Origin: CALUVN01 sp944323595
GTDB taxonomy: Bacteria; Cyanobacteriota; Vampirovibrionia; Gastranaerophilales; Gastranaerophilaceae
NCBI GenBank assembly: GCA_963931255.1
Contig: OZ006972.1
Coordinates: 248,001 to 312,000, forward strand
Length of the DNA: 64,000 nt
Direction of reading: 5' to 3'
The first letter of the stretch is position 1, and each line of letters starts with the position of its first letter. The notes beneath the pieces are model-generated. The model ran no database searches. It saw only the letters and a program-made list of their open reading frames with translations, and was not told the origin of the DNA. This document shows, piece after piece, positions 25,614-35,647 of this stretch. A program made the translations under genes and the position numbers.

Positions 25614-27638
25614 CTAGTAACTTCCCGTTGTTGAAATATCTATACCTGTCAGCCTTGAAAATTGTGCCGCTACTTCATACGGATAATAGTCAAATTTTCT
25701 ACCGATAATTTTATCTTTTCTGAGCTGTTTTACCTGCGCAATATATTTTTCCATATTACGAATCATCTCAGGGTGCTTTTTTACCCATCGGTTTAAACTT
25801 TCAGAGCTTTTGCTTGTATTACAGTCTTTGCACATTACAACCAGATTTTCGTATTTATTTTCCGGGAAACCGGAAACTTTATTTTTCTGACGTTTGTAAT
25901 TATATTTAGACTTTGGATCAAGATGGTCTACAGTAGCGAGAGAATGATTTAATATATACTCTGCCATAATTTTTAACTCCGGTTTACCCTTATCCAATAC
26001 GGATTGTGTCGGCATAAGAACAATTTGCCGCGCATAATCCGCTACTATATTAGGATAGCAGGCATCCCATATTTCTTTACGTGTCTGGCTATTCAAATCT
26101 CCTGCAAGCTCAGAAAGTATTTCATAATATGAATCCAAAGAAAATAATACATCCGGACGGGTATTCAATAAAAGGTTATTGGCCTTTGAAACAAATTTTC
26201 TGACTGCAGCCTCTTCTTCCGGTTTTAGCCTGTAGTTTTCCGCGATATCCTCTACATTTTTAATATTATAAGAGAGGGTATCCTGTATATTTTTATAGGC
26301 AAAAACTTTTAAATTTTTAATCAATGAAGCTTCCGGAATTGCCGGCTGCTGCATAATATTTTTTTCTAATTCTCGAACAATTGGAGCATACTTAGGTCTA
26401 ATAACCTCTCTATATTTATGAAAAACACCTAGCAAATCATGGATGGTTTCAGCATCTTGAATTTCGGCGTATATTTGAGCTTTTTGTTCATGTGTAATAG
26501 TTTTTTGACCACATGATGCACAATAAATTCCCGGGACATCAGTAAGCGGAAATTCGACATAACGTGGATTTTTTATGCCGGTTGACTTTAATAAAGCGCG
26601 CAAATCCGGTTGTAAATTATCCGGGGCAAGCCTGTTATTAAAATTTTTTATAACACTGCTTTGCAGCATTGCAGGATAAGCTCTGTTTTCATGTAAATCG
26701 CCGGCGAGAGCTGCACGGCATAATTCATAAATATGATTATAGTAATATTGTTTTTTCAAATCTTTATTACGCAAATTTTTTCCGGTAACTTCACAATGTT
26801 TGCAACTCAACATAATATTATCAATGTCAGCTGGTATCTTGTCGCTGACTCTGCGAACATCAGATTTTGAATACTGCATAAGATTTTTTAGAAAAATTTT
26901 GGTCAAAGATGTTTCATCACCAAAACGCTGCTCAAATAAATATTCGTTAAAAAAAGCATCCCTGACATTGTTATTAAGATGCATATAAATTTTATTTTTA
27001 GCAGGCGTCTCTAATTCTGCAACAGAAGACTTTAATGTTTTTGAGAATTCTTTATAAATACCAATTCTTGTTTTAATATTTTCAGGAATTTCTGCTATAT
27101 TTTTCCTGCATTTTTCTAAAACTTCTTTGTCATGTTCACTAAATTCGCCATTTTCTAATAACCCGTCAAAATCCGTCAGCATTAATTTATAAGCTTCATT
27201 TGACTTTTGCTTCATATTTTGTTTGCAATTTTCCAAAACTTCGTCAGCTGATTTATTAAAATTTGCATAACCAACATGTTTAACCTCACCTATAACCGTT
27301 TTAAATCTGGGGTTTATAGATTCTTCATACTTATTCAAATATTTAAATAAATCATTAACTGATTTCACTTTCGCAGAAGCAGAGAGAGCATCTTTTATTT
27401 CATCAGAGGAAAGCATTTTAGTACCACAGTATGGACAATGAAGATTTTTTAAAGACTTCAAATCTTTTGTAAGTACAGACTGATTATCATTTCCGTAAAA
27501 ACTAACAGGCAAATAATATGCAGATGACAAACCAGTGGAATAAGCCGTCAGATTTTGATTAGGGATTTTCTTTTCCTGCGGGGCATTATGTAACGTTACA
27601 GAAATGTTAGAATTAAAATTTACAGGTAAAACTTTCAT
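25614..27638 (-). CDS. Large zinc-cluster protein with C-terminal HNH endonuclease-like motif
   Basis: About 674 aa. The N-terminus MKVLPVNFNSNISVTLHN carries the VNF tag seen on other proteins here, and there is no signal peptide. Three Cys-pair knuckles are spread along it: CPYCGTK (about 70), CKHC (about 285) and YCASCGQK (about 385), the first and third each starting a similar ~100-residue repeat (TIHDLLGVFHKYRE versus SVNDLFKYLNKYEE). Near the C-terminus TVDHLDPKSK...NLVVMCKDCNTSKSS..LNRW has the form of an HNH nuclease (His, Asn, His-like with CxxC). Target unknown. I use the second ATG, as in other tagged proteins; an ATG 9 bases upstream is also possible. Confidence 0.6.
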   Translation of the reverse strand: MKVLPVNFNSNISVTLHNAPQEKKIPNQNLTAYSTGLSSAYYLPVSFYGNDNQSVLTKDLKSLKNLHCPYCGTKMLSSDEIKDALSASAKVKSVNDLFKYLNKYEESINPRFKTVIGEVKHVGYANFNKSADEVLENCKQNMKQKSNEAYKLMLTDFDGLLENGEFSEHDKEVLEKCRKNIAEIPENIKTRIGIYKEFSKTLKSSVAELETPAKNKIYMHLNNNVRDAFFNEYLFEQRFGDETSLTKIFLKNLMQYSKSDVRRVSDKIPADIDNIMLSCKHCEVTGKNLRNKDLKKQYYYNHIYELCRAALAGDLHENRAYPAMLQSSVIKNFNNRLAPDNLQPDLRALLKSTGIKNPRYVEFPLTDVPGIYCASCGQKTITHEQKAQIYAEIQDAETIHDLLGVFHKYREVIRPKYAPIVRELEKNIMQQPAIPEASLIKNLKVFAYKNIQDTLSYNIKNVEDIAENYRLKPEEEAAVRKFVSKANNLLLNTRPDVLFSLDSYYEILSELAGDLNSQTRKEIWDACYPNIVADYARQIVLMPTQSVLDKGKPELKIMAEYILNHSLATVDHLDPKSKYNYKRQKNKVSGFPENKYENLVVMCKDCNTSKSSESLNRWVKKHPEMIRNMEKYIAQVKQLRKDKIIGRKFDYYPYEVAAQFSRLTGIDISTTGSY

Positions 27639-27738
27639 ACATGACATTAAACCACATAAAGAAAAAATTTTGCTAGTAAACCTAAAATAATTATAAACTT
27701 ATATTTTGATAAGAAACAAACCGGAATAATAAAAAATT

Positions 27739-27811
<73 letters not shown>

Positions 27812-28057
27812 AAATTTCGTCTTAATTTTAACAAAACGGAATATTTTAGTCAATAGCAGGTACTTGTCGTATTCACCATAGTTGCTTGCCTTTATGCGGA
27901 TAAATCAAACAGAAGAGAATTGCAAACGGCATCCATTTCAGATCGTATTAATAGCCATGCAGTAAGCTTTTACGATATCAGTAAACTTATTAAATTATAA
28001 TTTTATAAACCGTATAATGTTAAGTATTAAAAATAGCCCTATAGTTTAGTAACATCC
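27812..28057. other. Gene-free stretch
   Basis: Between tRNA-Lys and the nucleotidyltransferase. One open frame (about 27851-27999) reads ...VACLYADKSNRRELQTASISDRINSHAVSFYDISKLIKL and stops, but it has no start codon or ribosome site, so it may be a remnant. Nothing else recognisable. Confidence 0.4.
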
Positions 28058-28086
28058 TTGTCAAATATAAAAAGTCATGGGATAAT
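28058..28086 (+). promoter_or_regulatory. Putative promoter of the nucleotidyltransferase gene
   Basis: TTGTCA, 17-base spacer, GATAAT, ending 22 bases before the ATG and followed by the ribosome site TAAGGAG. Confidence 0.6.
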
Positions 28087-28108
28087 ATGAAGAGGTAAGG
28101 AGTAAGAC

Positions 28109-29122
28109 ATGAAACATGATTTAAAGGCAATGATTATGGCTGCAGGCGTAGGTTCACGACTGGATCCACTTACACAGATGGTGCCTAAACCTCTAGTACC
28201 TATTGCTAATAAACCGGTTATGGATATTTTGCTTGAATATCTTGCTAAAATCGGTGTAAGAAGTGTTATTTCAAATACTCATTATCTTGCTGATAAAATC
28301 ATTGAAAGATATTCAAATAACAGTTTTGGTATAAACTTCAATTATATAAAAGAAGAAACTCTTTCAGGCACTGCCGGAGGCTTGAAAAAATGTCAGTACT
28401 TCTTTGATGAAGATGAAGATTTTATAGTTCTTTCAGGTGACGGTGTATCTAATGTTGATTTAATTCGCGGTTTGCAAGTGCATAAAGCATCTGATGCAAT
28501 TGCTACAATAGGTATCAAACAAATTCCTAAAAATGAAGTATCACATTTTGGAGTCGTGGTAACAGATGCTGACGGATTTATAACAGAATTTCAGGAAAAA
28601 CCTCCTGTTGAACTTGCAAAAAGTAATTATATCAACACTGGTATCTATATCTTTAACTACAAAATTTTTGACTATATTCCGAAAGATACATTCTACGACT
28701 TTGCGAAAAATGTTTTTCCGGATTTGCTTGCAGAAAGACAGATAAATACATTTGTAATAAACGAATATTGGAGTGATATCGGAACTTTAACCCAATATCA
28801 GCAATCATCACAGGATTTATTTAACAAGAGTTACACATTCAGTCATGCGCCGATTATAAAAACCTCCACAGGTGCTTATATCTCGGAAAGCGTGCTTCCG
28901 ATGTCTGTAAAATTTATTGGAAACACCACTATAGGCAGCGGGTGTATTATAGGCAAAAACGTTACTTTAGAAAATTGTATTCTCTGGAATAACGTAACAG
29001 TGAGAGATAATATAACATTAAAAAATTGCGTTATAGCTTCAAATTCTGTAATTAACCGAGATTTGCAATCTCAAATTGTCGGTGCAAATCAGGAAATATC
29101 AGGCGAAACAGTTAATCTGTAA
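28109..29122 (+). CDS. Sugar-nucleotide pyrophosphorylase (mannose-1-phosphate guanylyltransferase-like)
   Basis: 337 aa. N-terminal nucleotidyltransferase domain: IMAAGVGSRLDPLTQMVPKPLVPIANKP is the GxGxRLxPLT...PKP(L/M) signature, with LSGDGVSNVDL near residue 110 and GTAGGLK. The C-terminal ~85 residues are beta-helix repeats (IGNTTIGSGCIIGKNVTLENCILWNNVTVRDNITLKNCVI), as in GDP-mannose and glucose-1-phosphate pyrophosphorylases. It could supply GDP-mannose for gmd/fcl in the glycan locus about 8 kb away, but base and sugar specificity cannot be set from sequence. Own promoter and strong ribosome site. Confidence 0.8.
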   Translation: MKHDLKAMIMAAGVGSRLDPLTQMVPKPLVPIANKPVMDILLEYLAKIGVRSVISNTHYLADKIIERYSNNSFGINFNYIKEETLSGTAGGLKKCQYFFDEDEDFIVLSGDGVSNVDLIRGLQVHKASDAIATIGIKQIPKNEVSHFGVVVTDADGFITEFQEKPPVELAKSNYINTGIYIFNYKIFDYIPKDTFYDFAKNVFPDLLAERQINTFVINEYWSDIGTLTQYQQSSQDLFNKSYTFSHAPIIKTSTGAYISESVLPMSVKFIGNTTIGSGCIIGKNVTLENCILWNNVTVRDNITLKNCVIASNSVINRDLQSQIVGANQEISGETVNL

Positions 29123-29310
29123 AAGCCTCTTGATTTTTTCAAGTTTTAATGATAGATTGAATAAGCGGGGATTGGGCGAAAGCTTAAAAGAGCTTACGAG
29201 GAAAAATCCGGCGGAACTCATTCTCCAACAGCACATTAAAAGTTTATTGTTAGACGGGTAGCCCTAAACCTTTCGAAATTGTGGAATGCTACCGACCAAT
29301 TTTTCAAAGC

Positions 29311-29822
29311 TTGACAATTTAATATTCTCGATTTTGTGTAGATTGCGCAAAATTCTTCGGGACTGTGGCACTCTGCCGACGAAAACGTGACTCAATGTTA
29401 CGTTTGAGGGGAGAAGTAGCACAACTCTACGGGTCACTTTCCCAATCTTTGACAATTTAATATTCTCGATTTTGTGTAGATTGCACAAAATTCTTCGGGA
29501 CTGTGGCACTCTGCCGACAAAAACGTATCTCAATGTTACGTTTGAGGGGAGAAGTAGCACAACTCTACGGGTCACTTTCCCAATCTTTGACAATTTAATA
29601 TTCTCGATTTTGTGTAGATTGCACAAAATTCTTCGGGACTGTGGCACTCTGCCGACAAAAACGTATCTCAATGTTACGTTTGAGGGGAGAAGTAGCACAA
29701 CTCTACGGGTCACTTTCCCAATCTTTGACAATTTAATATTCTCGATTTTGTGTAGATTGCACAAAATTCTTCGGGACTGTGGCACTCTGCCGACGAAAAC
29801 GTGACTCAATGTTACGTTTGAG
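29311..29822. repeat. 138-bp tandem repeat array (3 full units plus a partial) before tRNA-Met
   Basis: Units begin with TTGACAATTTAATATTCTCG at 29311, 29449, 29587 and 29725, exactly 138 bases apart; the middle units are nearly identical. A degenerate further copy seems to precede the array (TTCGAAATTGTGGAATGC...CCGAC). Each unit contains GGGACTGTGGC, the same 11 bases that start the tRNA-Met immediately downstream. Because 138 is a multiple of three, the array gives long open frames on both strands, but these have no ribosome site or protein logic. No gene is visible from 29123 to 29883. Confidence 0.9.
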
Positions 29823-29883
29823 GAGAGGAAAGGTAGCGCCGCTACCGCCGCCACAAATTCCCTACTTCACAATTAAATACTCT

Positions 29884-29955
<72 letters not shown>

Positions 29956-30000
29956 GTTTTTTTCATGTAAAAATATTTAAGAGAGCGCAGGTTCAAATAA

Positions 30001-30347
30001 ATGAAAACAGTAAAAATAACCGTACTAAAAAAACACTAGATGAAGAGTTAGCCAGAGAATACGGTGCGGAGGGGCTCACATCCTGTCCAATGCTGACAAC
30101 AGGACAAGTCTTCTATGCAGATTATGCAAAGCCGGAGGGTTTCTGCGACGAAGCCTGGAAAGCAATCTATCAATATGTATTTGCTCTCGCCCACGGTGCA
30201 GGAAATGATGTATTCTATTACGGGGATTGGATAAGAAAACCAGGAATAGCAATTTGCAGCTGCAATGACGGTCTAAGACCGGTTATATTCAAACTGGAAG
30301 CCACAGACGAAATTTCAAAAATCGACTATACGCCGGTAAAAGAATAA
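30001..30347 (+). CDS. TIGR04076-family protein interrupted by an A7 frameshift
   Basis: The family normally starts M-x-x-VKITVLK-x-x and continues with (D/E)LA-x-EY. Here ATG 30001 reads MKTVKITVLKKH and stops at 30037, while the rest of the protein (TLDEELAREYGAEGLTSCPML..., GFCDEAWKAIYQYVFALAHG, CSCNDGLRPVIFKLEA) is one base back. The join is a run of seven A (30027-30033): eight A, or a -1 ribosomal slip at AAA-AAA-C, restores one 115-residue protein. It may be a mutation, a programmed slip or a base-count error. Function of the family is unknown; the Cys pairs in CPML and CSC are conserved-looking. Confidence 0.7.
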
Positions 30348-30355
30348 TAACCTAA

Positions 30356-31573
30356 CTAGGCAACAAATCTCTTATTTATCGCATCATTTTTGTTATAATT
30401 CGGATCTGCAGTATAGTTTGCAAATTCCGAAGCATTTGCATCTTTATTCACTGTTCCTTGAGAACGATGTTCCCACCAGTCACCAAAGAATAATATCTCA
30501 TCATCAGAATCAAGAGTATATCCATACCCGTAAGATTGACCTTTCCAACCCCAATCGTCAGGATCTGTAGCATCAAATCCTCCCCAGTTCAGAGGATAAT
30601 TAATGTCATCAGCGATGACTTCACCCATAAGGTACGCAATACACTCGTTTGGAATATGCAATGAGTGTGAAAACTCGTGCATAACTGTTGCCAGCATATA
30701 TTTATCAGCATAACCTGAATTAATAAAGCTGTCTAAAGAATCAGTCGTGAAACACATTTGCCTGTTGTAGTGCCTATCATAATCACTATTTACAAATTTA
30801 AAATATCGGCCTTGTATTATAACATCATAATCAGATGAATTAGTCTCAACGGCGGCTCTTTTAGTTCCATCCCCCATTTGCAGTTCATACATTGCAGTGT
30901 AATAACCGTAATAAGCGCCGTAGTCTACATCTCGCCCATAAGTATCTTCAATATTAATGACTAAGTCACAGTTTTTCATAGCATTTCTCAGTTGCAGGAG
31001 AGCCGTCAATTTAACTTCCTGATGACCGGATGCTAAGCCTGAAGCTACACGGGTGTCATAATTTGCAATTAAATCATCCAGAAAGGCAATAACTCCTTCA
31101 AATGCCTTTACAACGGCATCTTTATATTGCTGTGCAGTTTTACCGCTGGCATAAGTCTTGTTGTAATCGCCTCGGTTAACAGCATCTGTAACCGCTTGCG
31201 AACTTGTATTTGTACTGCATTCAAAAGTATCACTGCTTCCGTAATTTCTTACAGTTGTAGTCGGCACTTTTGCATAATTAGTCTGTGGTTTAACATCATC
31301 CATAGCTGAAGCTATAGCATCTGTTTCCGAAATCACAGATTGAATTTCATCTTCAACTGCGCCCGATATAACATCATCATACCCCATCGCTGCCAGTATC
31401 CAGGAATTACCGGATACACTCGGTTGTCTTGATGTTATAGACAAAAAATCGCCAGGCTGCACTGTACTGATTTCATCAACGGCATTTTGAACATCAGAGA
31501 TTTGCTGCTCGATTTTTTTAATCTCGACAACCTGCAGGCTGGTATATTGTGAACTGTCAAGTGATAATGTCAT
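30356..31573 (-). CDS. Putative HExxH metallopeptidase of unknown family
   Basis: 405 aa with no signal peptide or membrane helix. The N-terminal ~100 residues are helical (LQVVEIKKIEQQISDVQNAVDEI), like coiled-coil export or assembly regions. The catalytic-looking segment MLATVMHEFSHSLHIPNECIAYLMGEVIADD has HEFSH at about 299-303 with a further His and Glu (306, 310), consistent with a zinc peptidase. The C-terminal ~90 residues are rich in Trp, Gly, Asp and Tyr (DDWGWKGQSYGYGYTLDSDD), like surface or extracellular domains. It is divergent from the GLUG-repeat gene, and the two may form a functional pair; that is inference. Confidence 0.6.
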   Translation of the reverse strand: MTLSLDSSQYTSLQVVEIKKIEQQISDVQNAVDEISTVQPGDFLSITSRQPSVSGNSWILAAMGYDDVISGAVEDEIQSVISETDAIASAMDDVKPQTNYAKVPTTTVRNYGSSDTFECSTNTSSQAVTDAVNRGDYNKTYASGKTAQQYKDAVVKAFEGVIAFLDDLIANYDTRVASGLASGHQEVKLTALLQLRNAMKNCDLVINIEDTYGRDVDYGAYYGYYTAMYELQMGDGTKRAAVETNSSDYDVIIQGRYFKFVNSDYDRHYNRQMCFTTDSLDSFINSGYADKYMLATVMHEFSHSLHIPNECIAYLMGEVIADDINYPLNWGGFDATDPDDWGWKGQSYGYGYTLDSDDEILFFGDWWEHRSQGTVNKDANASEFANYTADPNYNKNDAINKRFVA

Positions 31574-31743
31574 AGTTATCCCTATAATTTTGTCTATAAT
31601 CTTTTAATCGGAATTTAGACGCAATTTCTTTAATGTTTTAGCCAAAGTTTTAAGTTATGTAACAATTTTCTCAAAATATTAAACATGTATATAGAAAATG
31701 CCGATAACATTATTAAGGAAAAAAATAAGGGACAACTGTAACT

Positions 31744-34341
31744 ATGGGAATGGCAGCATCACAAGCCAGATTATTAAGCATAACCGCCCGTTTGACAGAT
31801 AATGAAAACAGCGGGCAACGCTTATCGTTCAACAAAATCAGTTTGGCAAATCAGACTGAACAGTTGAACGCTGACTATAATGAAGCGCTTAACCAGACAA
31901 AATTAACAGTTTTAACAGGATTTAACGGTTCAGAAGAAGTTTACACAGATATCAATTTCAAAACACTCACCGGTTATAATACAATTGCGGGCGGCAAGCA
32001 ATATGTTATTACGGATACAAAAGGCAGAGTTCTTGTAGAACAAAAAATAGCAGATGCGTTTGAAAAAGGTAACGGCGACTATAACGTATTTCTGGCAGAA
32101 TTGGGCTACACTCAGGCTGATATTATTGCAAATGTAACAAGCGATGATGAAGAAGCTAAAGCAACATCAGTCAGTATGATTCACGAAGCATGGGATAAAT
32201 ACTTAAATTCAGTCGGCAAATCAATTGGCGACCTTCTTCCGCTGCACCCCGACGGTGAAATCACTGATGCAACTTTCGGATTCCATTTCAATGACGGGGA
32301 TTCTTCTATCCTCAACGGCTATCCTACCGTTGCAATGACAGAAACTACAACTACAAAAACAGAATACGATTATTCAAAACCAATCGCATGGGAAAAGAAA
32401 AAAGTTGATTTAGGAACCGGCAGCAATGCAGTACTGGGCACACCGAGCACTTCAAATGACGGCAACGTAAACCCGAACGGTTCAGTCGCAGGCGCTCAAG
32501 ATGTAGTAAATAACGCAGGTGCAAGTACTGATGACCTCGAAGTAACATCATGGCAGGACAAAGATACCGGAAAAACAATTAACGGTATTCAAATCAAAAC
32601 ACAAAAAGGCTTTGAAATGGTAATGCAGCAATTTGCAACAAATCCGTCAGCTTTACAACAAAACTACATCCTTGCAAATGATGCAGGAGAAAGCATTCAA
32701 ATAGACCTTTCATCATCCGCGCTGGGCAGCAACTGGGGCGGTATCAGCTCATTCCAGGGTTTATTTGACGGCAATGGCAGTACAATAAGCAATATTAGCG
32801 GTTCACAAGGTATGTTCAGCGACTTATACGGAAGCGTTAAAAATCTCAACCTTGATAATGTAACAATAAACGCTGAAACTGACTGCCTCGGCGGTATGGC
32901 AGGATATCTTGCAGATGGCGCGACAATATCAAACTGTAACGTTACCAATTTAACCCTCAACTGTAACTTGCGTGAGCAAGAATACGCAGCAGGCTATTCT
33001 GTACAACACGCCGCAATCGGCGGTCTTGTCGGACGCAACGACGGTGATATAAGCAACACTCTTGTTGAAGGTACAATAAACGTTCCGTATGCAACAGATG
33101 CCTTTAGCGGTATCGGCGGTTTCATCGGATTGAACGCTAACAAAGACCACCAGGATTCAACAGTAAGCAATTCATACGCTGATGTTGACATTGTACTCGG
33201 TAAATCATCAGGCGCAGAGTCATTCTCAGGTGCAATCAACAACTTCATCGGTAATGATATTAATGAAATGTTGATTACAAACTGTGCTGCAATGGGTAAT
33301 ATTACAGGTAACGGAAGCATTCAACTTGTAGACCTTGCAGGTTATGGTATGGCTCTTGAATCAGACACTTCAAACAGTATTGCATATAACCCGAGAACAG
33401 GAGAATATGTATACTGGACAGACTCTGCAGATGCAGCTTATCCAAGTGCGCAAACAACCGATAACATAGCAGATGACTTAGATAAATTTAAAAATGAACA
33501 AGAAGACGGCAACGCTGTCTGGGTTACACCTGAAGACGGCGATGATTATAACAACACCGGGAACCAAGGCGACCTCCAAAACAACGGAGGAATCGCACTT
33601 AACCTGAACGCACTCCAAGGTGCATCAGGCGAAATCTGGGTTGACGACCTCACGAAACCTATTGATTGGGAAAAAGTTACCAAAACCGAAACATCACCGG
33701 CTGAAACAAAACCAATACCTTATGAAGGTTGGACTCAAGAACAAAGAGAATTATATGACTATGCTGTTGCAATAACTTCACAATACTATAGCGAAACAGG
33801 TGCTTATGAAGGTGAAACACTAAAAACTGCAGCGGATAAAGAAAATGTACCTTACATCAACTACTTAAAAAATCTGTTCTACAAAATGAGTGAATGCGGC
33901 TACTTTACATATACGACAGATCCTGACAAACTATCTCCAAATGATAATCCATATTACAAAAACTACGTCTATGTAACAGAAACAGTAAATGATTCAGGCA
34001 CAAGAGTTCAAAAAACTCCGATAGAAGACAGTCAGGTACTGGAAAGAATGCTCAGAAGCGGAGAACTTCTTCTTGAAACTTATTCTGCATCAAAAGGAGA
34101 ATTTGTGACAACAACATTATCAGATGATGAATGTATTCAGGAAGTCGAAGACGAAAGAGCAATTGCACTTGTAGAGTCTAAATACACCTCAGATATGCTG
34201 GTTCTGAAAAATCAGGACAACAAAATTGACCTGCAATTGAAAAAACTTGATACTGAACACACTGCTCTTCAAACTGAATATGATTCACTTAAAACTGTTA
34301 TTGATAAAAACATCGAAAAATCATTCAACATGTTCAGCTAA
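31744..34341 (+). CDS. Large beta-helical protein with GLUG-like motifs and conserved helical ends
   Basis: 865 aa. Starts MGMAASQARLLSITARLTDNE...SLANQTEQLNADYNEALNQTKLTV, a helical head, and ends with a coiled-coil tail KNQDNKIDLQLKKLDTEHTALQTEYDSLKTVIDKNIEKSFNMFS. Between them (about 320-560) are repeats such as FQGLFDGNGSTISNISG, GGMAGYLADGATISNCNVTN and GGLVGRNDGDISNTLVEG, the GLUG pattern of right-handed beta-helices in secreted or adhesin proteins. No signal peptide, so if exported it uses a non-Sec route. I infer a surface or filament protein with a variable insert between assembly ends. Its 3' end overlaps aroA by 8 bases. Confidence 0.6.
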   Translation: MGMAASQARLLSITARLTDNENSGQRLSFNKISLANQTEQLNADYNEALNQTKLTVLTGFNGSEEVYTDINFKTLTGYNTIAGGKQYVITDTKGRVLVEQKIADAFEKGNGDYNVFLAELGYTQADIIANVTSDDEEAKATSVSMIHEAWDKYLNSVGKSIGDLLPLHPDGEITDATFGFHFNDGDSSILNGYPTVAMTETTTTKTEYDYSKPIAWEKKKVDLGTGSNAVLGTPSTSNDGNVNPNGSVAGAQDVVNNAGASTDDLEVTSWQDKDTGKTINGIQIKTQKGFEMVMQQFATNPSALQQNYILANDAGESIQIDLSSSALGSNWGGISSFQGLFDGNGSTISNISGSQGMFSDLYGSVKNLNLDNVTINAETDCLGGMAGYLADGATISNCNVTNLTLNCNLREQEYAAGYSVQHAAIGGLVGRNDGDISNTLVEGTINVPYATDAFSGIGGFIGLNANKDHQDSTVSNSYADVDIVLGKSSGAESFSGAINNFIGNDINEMLITNCAAMGNITGNGSIQLVDLAGYGMALESDTSNSIAYNPRTGEYVYWTDSADAAYPSAQTTDNIADDLDKFKNEQEDGNAVWVTPEDGDDYNNTGNQGDLQNNGGIALNLNALQGASGEIWVDDLTKPIDWEKVTKTETSPAETKPIPYEGWTQEQRELYDYAVAITSQYYSETGAYEGETLKTAADKENVPYINYLKNLFYKMSECGYFTYTTDPDKLSPNDNPYYKNYVYVTETVNDSGTRVQKTPIEDSQVLERMLRSGELLLETYSASKGEFVTTTLSDDECIQEVEDERAIALVESKYTSDMLVLKNQDNKIDLQLKKLDTEHTALQTEYDSLKTVIDKNIEKSFNMFS

Positions 34342-35608
34342 GCAATTCAAATTTTTCAACAAATTCAGGGAATGAAATGGCAGCCCATTCAAACCCGTCA
34401 ATAACTATAGGTTTTTCACACACAAGTCCGGCGACATACCAGCTCATTGCAAGCCTGTGATCATGGTATGTTTCTAACCTTGCATCACCTGTAAGCTTAT
34501 TTTTGCCGTTTATAATAAATCCGTCAGAAGTTTCATGGATATCAACACCGAGTTTTTTCAATTCAGTCACAACAGATTTAATTCTATCGGATTCTTTATT
34601 ACGCAAATCCCCAGCATCTCGTACAATAGTTGTTCCTCTTGCCTGAGTAGCAAGTACGGCAATAACAGGGAGTTCATCAATAAGACGCGGAATTATACCA
34701 TCCTCGATAGTGCACCCTGTTAAATCCGAATATTTTACCCTCAAATCGCCCACATCTTCACCGGAAACATTTTTCTTGTCTAATATCTCGACATCACCAC
34801 CCATAAATTGAACAACGTCCAAAAGCCCTGTACGGGTAGGGTTTAATCCTACATTTTTCAAAATAATATCAGACTCAGGTACAATCAAAGCTGCAACAAT
34901 AAAATATGCCGCAGAAGATATATCTCCGCAAATATTTATTTCCCGGGGCTCAAGAACTGATGGCACAATGGACACCTTATTACCAATTGCATTAATCTCA
35001 GCATTCATAAATTTCAACATTAATTCGGTATGATTTCTTGATACATAAGGTTCGGTAAAAGTTGTAACGCCATTTGCATTTAAACCGGCAAGCAGTATGC
35101 AGGATTTCACCTGTGCAGATGCCAATGGAGAATTATAATCAATTGCCGCAAGCTTTTGCCCTGTAATATGTAAAGGTGCATGCCCGTCAATCGAGTCAAT
35201 TTTAGCCCCCATTAGAGTAAGAGGCTCAATAACCCTTTTCATAGGACGTTTAGAAAGGCTTTCATCACCAACCATAACAGAATTGAAATTCTGACCTGCC
35301 AGAATACCTGTCATAAGACGCATAGTTGTACCGGAATTTCCGCAATCAAGATTTTGGAAAGGGCTTTTTAGAACTCCGTCAGATTCAATGATGAGCGTAG
35401 TTTCATCCTGAAATTCAGCATTAACGCCCAAATTTTTACAAATTTCAAGTGAAGAATGAGGATCCTGCCCTTTTGAAAAATTATTTATAACCGACTTACC
35501 TTTAGCAAGAGATGCAAACATAACCGCTCTGTGCGATATTGATTTGTCAGAGGGGATTGTTATTGTACCTTTGAGTCCGTTTTTATTTTTTAAAACTGTT
35601 TTTTCCAT
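34334..35608 (-). CDS. aroA: 3-phosphoshikimate 1-carboxyvinyltransferase (EPSP synthase)
   Basis: Joins phosphoenolpyruvate to shikimate-3-phosphate in aromatic amino-acid and folate precursor synthesis. 424 aa with the two-domain inverse-barrel signatures: TIPSDKSISHRAVMFASLA near the start, LDCGNSGTTMRLMTGILAGQ at about 90-110, GDESLSKRPMKRVIEPL and the C-terminal RNKESDRIKSVVTELKKLG...TYHDHRLAMSW. Length and motifs are normal. It stands alone; its product feeds chorismate, the substrate of the PabB-PabC fusion at the left end of the window. Confidence 0.95.
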   Translation of the reverse strand: MEKTVLKNKNGLKGTITIPSDKSISHRAVMFASLAKGKSVINNFSKGQDPHSSLEICKNLGVNAEFQDETTLIIESDGVLKSPFQNLDCGNSGTTMRLMTGILAGQNFNSVMVGDESLSKRPMKRVIEPLTLMGAKIDSIDGHAPLHITGQKLAAIDYNSPLASAQVKSCILLAGLNANGVTTFTEPYVSRNHTELMLKFMNAEINAIGNKVSIVPSVLEPREINICGDISSAAYFIVAALIVPESDIILKNVGLNPTRTGLLDVVQFMGGDVEILDKKNVSGEDVGDLRVKYSDLTGCTIEDGIIPRLIDELPVIAVLATQARGTTIVRDAGDLRNKESDRIKSVVTELKKLGVDIHETSDGFIINGKNKLTGDARLETYHDHRLAMSWYVAGLVCEKPIVIDGFEWAAISFPEFVEKFELLS

Positions 35609-35647
35609 AAAAATACCGATGAGGTAATTTTAGCATATAATAAAATA

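Noticed and set aside
29123..29261. Short frame ending ELILQQHIKSLLLDG
   Set aside because: It looks a little protein-like but has no start codon with a ribosome site and lies directly before the repeat array; kept as unassigned.
29311..29822. Possible CRISPR array
   Set aside because: Units are contiguous 138-bp copies with no unique spacers and no cas genes nearby.
29264..29854. Long open frames with 46-residue repeats on both strands
   Set aside because: They arise because the tandem unit is 138 bases, a multiple of three; there is no ribosome site, signal or domain, and open frames occur on both strands at once.
29956..30000. TIGR04076 gene starting inside tRNA-Met
   Set aside because: The frame open from 29925 uses tRNA bases; family homology (VKITVLK) begins at ATG 30001 in the other frame.
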